The notes under the pieces: model-generated
The model's input: the letters and a program-made list of their open reading frames with translations, nothing else
Told to the model about the DNA's origin: nothing
Database searches by the model: none
Made by a program: the position numbers and the translations under genes
Origin: Vanrija pseudolonga
Lineage: Eukaryota > Basidiomycota > Tremellomycetes > Trichosporonales > Trichosporonaceae
Length of the DNA: 64,000 bases
Direction: 5' to 3'
Assembly: GCF_020906515.1 (NCBI RefSeq)
Contig: NC_085849.1
Span: 3,162,001-3,226,000 of the forward strand
Part shown: piece by piece, positions 57,434-64,000 of the stretch
Layout: each line of letters starts with the position of its first letter
Numbering within the stretch: position 1 is the stretch's first letter

Positions 57434-60178
57434 ATGTCCTTCTTTGCCAAGCTCGGCTCAGACTCGAGCGACAACTCGGACTCGGAGGACGAGTCCCTCC
57501 GCTCCGGCTCCGAGGACGAGAAGCCCCAGCGCTCCAACTTCCTCCGTGGCGGCGATGACAGCGATGACAGCGACGACGACAGCTCGGACGAGGAGGAGGA
57601 GATGAGCGACGACGACTCGGACTCGGACGTTGGCGGTGGCGTGCGTGTTGGCGTGGTGTCGTGTGCGCGTGTGGGCGCTTGCTGACTGTCCCCAGGCGAA
57701 CAAGTTCTTGCGCGGCGCCTCGTCAGATGAGGACTCGGACGATGAGGACGAGAAGATCAAGGTGCTGTCCGCCAAGGACAAGCGGTGAGTTTGGAGTTGG
57801 CGCGCGGCGCGCCGTGGCGCTGGGGTCGCCGGACTAGACCTGACACACTTTATAGCTTCGCCGAGATGGACGCCGCCATCACCAGCATCCAGAACGCTAC
57901 CAAGTCTGGCGGTGCCGCCTCGGACTGGGTCGCTGCGTCGGCCGAGCTCGACAAGCTCATCCGCTTCATCACTCGCCACCAGACTTCCATGACCGCCTCG
58001 GCCACCCCTCCTGCCGGCCACATCCCCCCTGCCTTCCTCCAGACCATCACCGAGCTCGAGAAGGATGTCAACGACACGATTGCTGGCGAGAAGTCGGCCA
58101 CCAAGAAGATGCCCGGTGCCAAGAGCAAGGCTCTCAACTCCATGAAGCAGACGCTCAAGAAGAAGGCCAAGGAGTTTGAGGGTGTCATTGCCCAGTACAC
58201 TGCCGACCCCGTCGCGTACACTGCCGCGTACGACGCCGCCAACGTTCCCCCCAAGGTCGAGAAGGTCAAGGTTGCCCGCACCCCCGTCGCCGGCGAGGAG
58301 GGCCGCGACGACGACTTCACCACCATTGGCCGCGGTGGTCGCCAGCTCAACCTTACCGCTGACGGTGTCTTCAAGACCCTCCGCGACATCTTTGAGCAGC
58401 GTGGTAAGAAGAACACGGACCGTGCCGAGACTATCCGTATCCTCTCCAAGCTCCTCGAGGTCTCGGAGACGACGTACCAGAAGATCCGCGTCCTCCTCGC
58501 CCTCATCCCCGCTCGTCTCGACTACTCCCAGAACCTCGCCTCGATCCCCCACGAGTCGTGGGTCCTGTGCCTCAAGGAGTTTGAGCAGCTCGTCACGCTC
58601 CTCCTCCAGCACCAGGAGTACGTTGTCAAGGACAACGTTGAGGAGTACGATGACCTTGTCGAGCGTGTCCCCGAGAAGGCTGGTGACCGTGTTGCCGTTA
58701 CCGGCAACCTTGTCAGCCTGCTCGAGAACCTCGACAACGAGTTCACCAAGACTCTCCAGCACACTGACGCGCACGAGCACGGTACCGAGTACATTGCCCG
58801 TCTGCGTGAGGAGGCTCCCCTCTACGTCGCCATCACCAAGGCGCAGGTGCTCTTCGAGCGTGAGAAGTGGGCCGACCAGACTGTCCGTGCCGTCATGCGC
58901 CGCCTCGAGCACGTCTACTCCAAGCCCGACTCGATCGTCGACCACTTTGAGGCCGCGGTCGCCCAGTCGGTCGCTGGTCTCCAGTCTGAGATTACTCCTT
59001 TCGGCGTCCAGCGCGACGCCAGCGCCCTTATCCACCTCCTCTGCGTCTACATCTACCACTCGGACGCTCCCCTCCTCCGTGCCCGCGCCATCCTTGCCCA
59101 CATCTTCAACCACGCCATCCACGCCCGCTACCACCAGGCACGCGACCTGCTCCTCATGTCCCACCTCCAGGACACGATCCAGCACGCCGACGTCACCACC
59201 CAGATCATGTACAACCGTGCTCTGGTCCAGCTTGGTCTCGCTGCCTTCCGCCGTGGCTTCATCAACGAGTGCCAGCAGCTCCTCTCGGAGATGTTCCAGA
59301 CCCAGCGCCAGAAGGAGCTCCTCGCCCAGGCTGTCCAGCGCTACAACCTCCAGCTCTCGCCCGAGCAGGAGCTGATCGAGAAGCGCCGCCTCCTCCCCTT
59401 CCACATGCACCTCAACATTGAGCTCCTCGAGGCTGCCTACCTCACCTCGTGCATGCTCGTTGAGATCCCTCTCCTTGCTTCGGTCGACACCGAGGAGCAG
59501 CGCCGCCGCATCGCTTCCAAGACGTTCAAGCGTCTCCTCGACCTTGCCGACAAGCAGGCTTTCATGGGTCCTCCCGAGAACACTCGTGACCACATCATCA
59601 AGGCCTCCAAGGCCCTCCAGGCTGGCGAGTGGGAGCGTGCCCGTGACCTCATCCTCTCCATCAAGATTTGGCAGCTGCTCGACGACGTCAAGGACGTCGA
59701 GACGATGCTCGCTCGCCGCATCCAGGAGGAGGGCCTGAGGACGTACCTCTTCACCTACGCCCCCTACTACGCCTCGCTCTCCCTCGCCCACCTTGCCGCC
59801 ACCTTTGACCTTCCCCAGCAGACCGTCACGTCGATCATCTCGCGCATGATCTACACTGACGAGCTTGCCGCCTCGCTCGACCAGATTGACCAGGTTGTCG
59901 TCTTCCACCGTGTCGAGCAGACCGAGGTTCAGCGTCTTGCCCAGCAGCTCGCCGAGCGCGCTGTCCTCATGGTCGAGCAGAACGAGAAGACGCTCGACGT
60001 CAAGCTTGGCCAGGCTCCCGGAAACGACCGCACGACCAACCGCGACGGACAAGCAGCTGGCGGATCTGGCGGACGACAGGAGAGGAGAGGAGGAGCGCGT
60101 GGCTCATACCGTGGCCGAGGAAACCGCGGACGTACAGGGTTCAACAGCGGTCTTGGATCGCGACGAGTGGCTGCCTAG
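57434..60178 (+). CDS. NIP1: Translation initiation factor eIF3 subunit c (Nip1)
   Basis: Core eIF3 subunit of the 43S pre-initiation complex. Three exons, roughly 860 residues; the two introns fall within the first 430 nt. The N-terminus [20 protein letters not shown] and runs such as [12 protein letters not shown] are acidic and Ser-rich, presumed CK2 sites, as in yeast Nip1. [17 protein letters not shown] and [15 protein letters not shown] follow. The middle is alpha-helical ([40 protein letters not shown]) and the PCI domain includes [20 protein letters not shown]. It ends in an RG-rich tail ([14 protein letters not shown]). An 864-codon antisense frame over this gene is a GC-bias by-product. 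Confidence 0.94.
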
Positions 60179-60412
60179 GCGGCCGTATAGGTGTAGCGTA
60201 GAAGTTGCATGCACGTATCGGGGATTGTTAGAGTTGATGGTGAACTGTGATCGGATGTATAGTTTTCCGATGAGCAAGAGGGAGTCATTCAGGCACGGCG
60301 GCGCGATTTCGGCCCTCTGCGATGAACTCGTGCTGACTTTGCGAGATAGACTGACTGCCTGATTGACATCTTGCAATCAGCCGCTCACACCAGCACCCAC
60401 TCACCACATATC

Positions 60413-63400
60413 ATGGACGTCGCCCGCCTCGTCCGGACGCATGTGACGTCGTCGGACCTCGACCCGAGCGGCGAGCTGGTCGACTGTGTGTTGCTTGCCT
60501 TGTGCCCCCTGCTGACCCACCGCAGGCATCAACGCCGGCAACGCGCAGCTGCTCGACGTCGTCAAGGCGCTCGGCGAGTTCCTCACCTCGACCGAGGACG
60601 ACGTGCGGCTGAAGGGTGCGTGTGTGCGTTGCTGCTGGACAAGCTGACACCCCACGCAGGCCTCACGTTCCTCTCGAATCTTATCAAGAAGGTCAACCCG
60701 GGCAAGATCAACCGGCCCGCAGGTGGGTCGTTGCGGCCTTGGTATCGATCGCTCACCGTCCAGCCCGTACCCTCACAAACTTCTACCTCGCCAAGCTGGA
60801 CGACTTTGACTCGCTCCCGCCGACGCTGGACGCGCTGCTCGTGCTGTCCAAGCTGGCGACGTTTGACGACGACACGGCGGTGGAAGTGTACCGCGAGTGG
60901 GTGGTGTGATGGTGGTGCTCTACGGGTGGCCACGCTGACTCCCCCCGCAGGATCGTCGAAAACGTCAACATGAAGGCATACACCCAGAGCGTGCGGCACC
61001 AGGTGTACCTCCTCTTCGACTCGTTCCTCACGCACCACCGCGAGGGTGGGTGCTGGCGCAAGGTGTAGCTAACGACGCCGCAGCGCTCAAGAAGATGGGG
61101 CCCGACTTCATCGCGAGCTTCGCCAAGATGGTCGACGGCGAGAAGGACCCGCGCAACCTTATGCTCCTATTCCAGCTGGACCGGGTCATCCTCCTCGAGT
61201 TTGACGTCAAGGCGCAGATTGACGTGGGTGACGTGACCGGTTGTGCTGACCCGCCCACAGGACATCTTTGACATCACGTTCTGCTACTTCCCCATCACGT
61301 TCCGCCCGCCCCCGAACGACCCCTACGGCATCACGGCCGACGACCTCAAGCTCGCCCTGCGCGCGTGCATGGCCGCCTCGCCGTACTTTGCCAAGGCGGC
61401 CATCCCGCTCTTCCTCGAGAAGTTCGTCACGGCCGCCGGGCCGACGCTGCGCGACCTGCTCTTGACGATGGCGGCCTGCTTCCCCGTGTATGGCAAGGAC
61501 GCGGTCGGCGAGCGCGGCGAGGAGCTGTGGGAGGTGCTCAAGACCGAGGTGAGCTGCGAGTACACGGACGAAGCTCACGCCCAGGTCTTCTACTCGTCCA
61601 GCTCGTCGATCGAGTCGGCCGCCCTCCAGGCCCTCGAGTCGCTCATTCGCACCCTCTACCCCACGGCCACTGACACCCCGGCCGGCCTCGCGCAGACCAT
61701 CATCAAGCAATGCCTCGAGGGCCTCAAGGAGCCCGAGAAGAACCAGGCGGCCGGGTCGGCCAAGTCGCTCGCCGCGTTCATCCGCGCGTCGCGTGAGTAG
61801 ATAGCGCGGCTTCGGAATCCCACCTAACACGCTCAGCCTCCGCCGGCCCCTTCGCCTACTCCCAGGCGCTGCCCCAGCTCTTCAGGCAGTTCAACAACCC
61901 CGCGCTGCCATCCCAGCGTGTGCCACTGCTCAGCTCCATCACCACCCTGCTCATGGCTGCCAAGTCGGTGTATGCCGCGCCTGGGGCTGAGCGCAGGCAG
62001 GAGCAGGAACGCAGTCTCGAGCCGTTCCGTGAGCCACTGTTCGACGTCCTCCGCGAGGGCTTGCGGACCGACGGGCTCAAGACGGCCGCTGTGCGCGGCA
62101 GCGTGTCGCTTGCTGAGATTCCTGGGTTCTGGGGCCGCCAGGAGGTCGAGGAGATCGTGCAGCTCATGAACGACCTCCTTGTCAATGACCACGACGAGGA
62201 GATTCAGTAAGTGGTGACGATTTCCCACTGAGATCACCACTGACCCTGCAGACGCGCCGTTCTCGATGGCCTCAAGACCATTGCCGAGAAACACGCCGAC
62301 GTCGTCCAGTCCGTCACACTTCCCCTCCTCTTCCACACGTTGCCTGAGCAGGCGCCGGCCGAGAACGACTTTGAAGGGCGGGACAAGTACCGCTCCATCT
62401 TGTCATCTCTTTCCGAGCTGTGTGTCCTCCCCTCGCTGTTCGAGACGCTCGTGGTTCGCATCACGACCAAGCTCGACCTCCTCTCGTCTGCAGGCGCCGA
62501 CGCTGAGCAGACACCGAGCGAGCGGGAAACGACCGTCGCGTACGCCTGGGACCTGCTCAACACTCTGCGTAGCGTCTTGGACCAGAAGCTGGCCGCCAAG
62601 CACGTAGACGTCGCCCGCCACTACGCGCAGATTGTTCCCCGTCTCTTCGGTTTGGTCGTCAGCGCGGCCCTGCCCCGCGCCGACCGCCACGTTCCACTGT
62701 TCCGCGACCACCGTTTGCTCGTTGTCGTCGCGTCAATAGCCGAGGCCTTGTTCTGGGAGCAGCCTGAGGAGTTGGTACTATGATGTGTTTGCAACTGACA
62801 CCCAACAGGAAGCAGTCCAAGATCTTCGAGACGGCGCACTCTGCCTTCGAGTCGGGAGACCTTACGGGTGTTGTGTTCGACGCTGCGAGCGCGAAGACCG
62901 CGGCCCCGAGGTCACCGTTCCGACCTGACGCCACATCGCCCGAGCAGGATCTTATTGTGCTCTACACGGCCCTCGTGCGCGGCCTCAAGCCCAAGACGCC
63001 TCTGCCATTCCTCTCTGCCCCCGATCTACTCACGTCCAAGATCCAGTGGGCAGTTCACGTTGCGCGCGACGAGTTCCAGCTGCGCACGGCGCTGGACCTC
63101 ATCACCGCGTATGTGAACAAGCGTGTTGGAGACTTTGGCGATGCGCTCGGCCCCATCCTTGAGAGGATCTGCATGGTGGACATCCAGGACACTGCTCAGC
63201 CGTTTGAGATTCGCCGCAGGGGCTTGTTGGTGTACCTCCATGTGGGTTGACCGTAGCTGTCTTGATGCTGACCCACCAGATTGCCAAGGCACTCGCCCTC
63301 CTGCGCAACGAGCTCGCCTACGCTGCCGTCGACCGCGTAATTGAGATTCTCGTCTTGTCCAACCTCGACCCCGTGTTCGTTGACGAGGCTGCTCGCGGAT

Positions 63401-64000
63401 TCGCTGTCCTCGCCGACGCCGGCAAGCCGAAGGGCAAGGGCCGACCCAACCACCTCGTCGTCAAGCTGCTGCACGCGCAGAAGCTGTGGAGCTTCGTTCT
63501 CCCCAAGCTGATTGAGGGCGAGAAGGAGGCAGAGGGAGCGAAGCGACTCGTCTACCTTGTGGCGTTCGCCTCGCTCCTGCCTCTGGTCCCTTCCACTGTG
63601 CTCCTCTCCAACCTCCCAACTGTGGGTAGTGCGCATACAATGAAACGCTAACCACCAGCTCCTCCCCCTCCTTCTCCGCTCGCTGTCCCTCCCCAACCCA
63701 GCTCAGCGGGCAAACGTCATCACCACCCTCACATCCATCCTCGAGACTGCCAACTCGTCGACGGCGACCGACACGCTACTGCACGAGCAGGCCGAAGCCA
63801 TTGTGGACGGGTTCTTGAAGTCGGCGCTGCGAGAGGACGGCGTGGAGACATCAGGTGTAAGTGTTGTTAATCCATTCCATGAAGTTCTTCTAACACCACG
63901 CGCAGGCTGTCCGCTCCGCCGCGCTGCTCGGTCTCGGAGTGTTCCCCGACTCGATCCGGTACGAGACGCTGCGAGGTGCCAAGGCACGCGTTGTGCGGAG
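60413..64000 (+). CDS. MET18: MMS19 / Met18, cytosolic Fe-S targeting factor (3' end missing)
   Basis: HEAT-repeat scaffold that hands Fe-S clusters to DNA repair and replication enzymes. About 14 exons in the window, covering some 980 residues; the gene runs off the right edge, probably lacking the last 50-100 residues. The N-terminus LKGLTFLSNLIKKVNPGKI follows a splice, and the diagnostic MMS19 block DIFDITFCYFPITFRPPPND plus PYGITADDLKLALRACM is intact. LIEGEKEAEGAKRLVYLVAF and LLPLLLRSLSLPNPAQRANV mark the C-terminal HEAT array. The start ATG is followed by DVARLVRTHV. Confidence 0.9.

Noticed and set aside
57458-60052. 864-codon open frame antisense to the eIF3c gene
   Set aside because: It mirrors strongly codon-biased GC-rich coding sequence on the other strand, has no recognisable domain, and the sense strand encodes a clear eIF3c. 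Long antisense frames are expected here.

Overview
The window is nuclear DNA of a basidiomycete yeast or dimorphic fungus. It is GC-rich (by eye), nearly every gene is broken by short 38-60 bp GT-AG introns with a CTGAC/CTAAC branch site near the acceptor, and the gene set (CPL1-domain secreted protein, capsule-associated SGNH protein, KAP104, FMP52) points to Tremellomycetes. Trichosporonales (Trichosporon, Cutaneotrichosporon, Vanrija relatives) is my best guess, by inference only. No CRISPR, rRNA, tRNA or plasmid feature was found.

Layout, left to right. 0.18-2.24 kb: purine gene ADE17 (-). 3.07-3.81 kb: a small O-methyltransferase (+). 3.86-15.94 kb: three minus-strand type II membrane protein genes of glycan metabolism, in the order GT18-like glycosyltransferase, SGNH-hydrolase/capsule-associated protein, second GT18-like glycosyltransferase. 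A complete-looking, very young Ty1/copia element (8465-13643, identical 124-bp LTRs, 5-bp target duplication CCGGC) sits between the last two, upstream of the SGNH gene. 16.8-18.7 kb: ERG8 (-). 19.0-20.7 kb: delta-12 desaturase (-). 22-23 kb: ribosomal protein eL31 (+). 23.5-25.2 kb: DBP3 (+). 26.5-28.1 kb: secreted WSC-like/CPL1-domain protein (-). 29.5-30.3 kb: Cys-type glutathione peroxidase (+). 31.2-35.0 kb: RAD16 (+). 35.4-36.4 kb: RIB3 (-). 37.8-39.7 kb: EMP70/TM9SF (+). 39.9-40.8 kb: FMP52 (-). 41.1-42.9 kb: WDR70 (-). 43.4-46.5 kb: transportin KAP104 (-). 47.8-52.7 kb: condensin SMC4 (+). 52.9-54.3 kb: HEM13 (-). 54.9-57.0 kb: COQ8/ABC1 kinase (+). 57.4-60.2 kb: eIF3c/NIP1 (+). 60.4-64 kb: MMS19/MET18 (+), running off the right edge.

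Most of the window is ordinary conserved housekeeping sequence. The parts worth a second look are the GT18-SGNH-GT18 tandem with its fresh retroelement insertion, the CPL1-like secreted protein, and several unusually long or structured introns in eL31, ERG8 and RIB3 where neighbouring introns are only about 40-60 bp. Exon joins were made by eye from splice sites and protein-family conservation, so interior boundaries of the many-intron genes are approximate.
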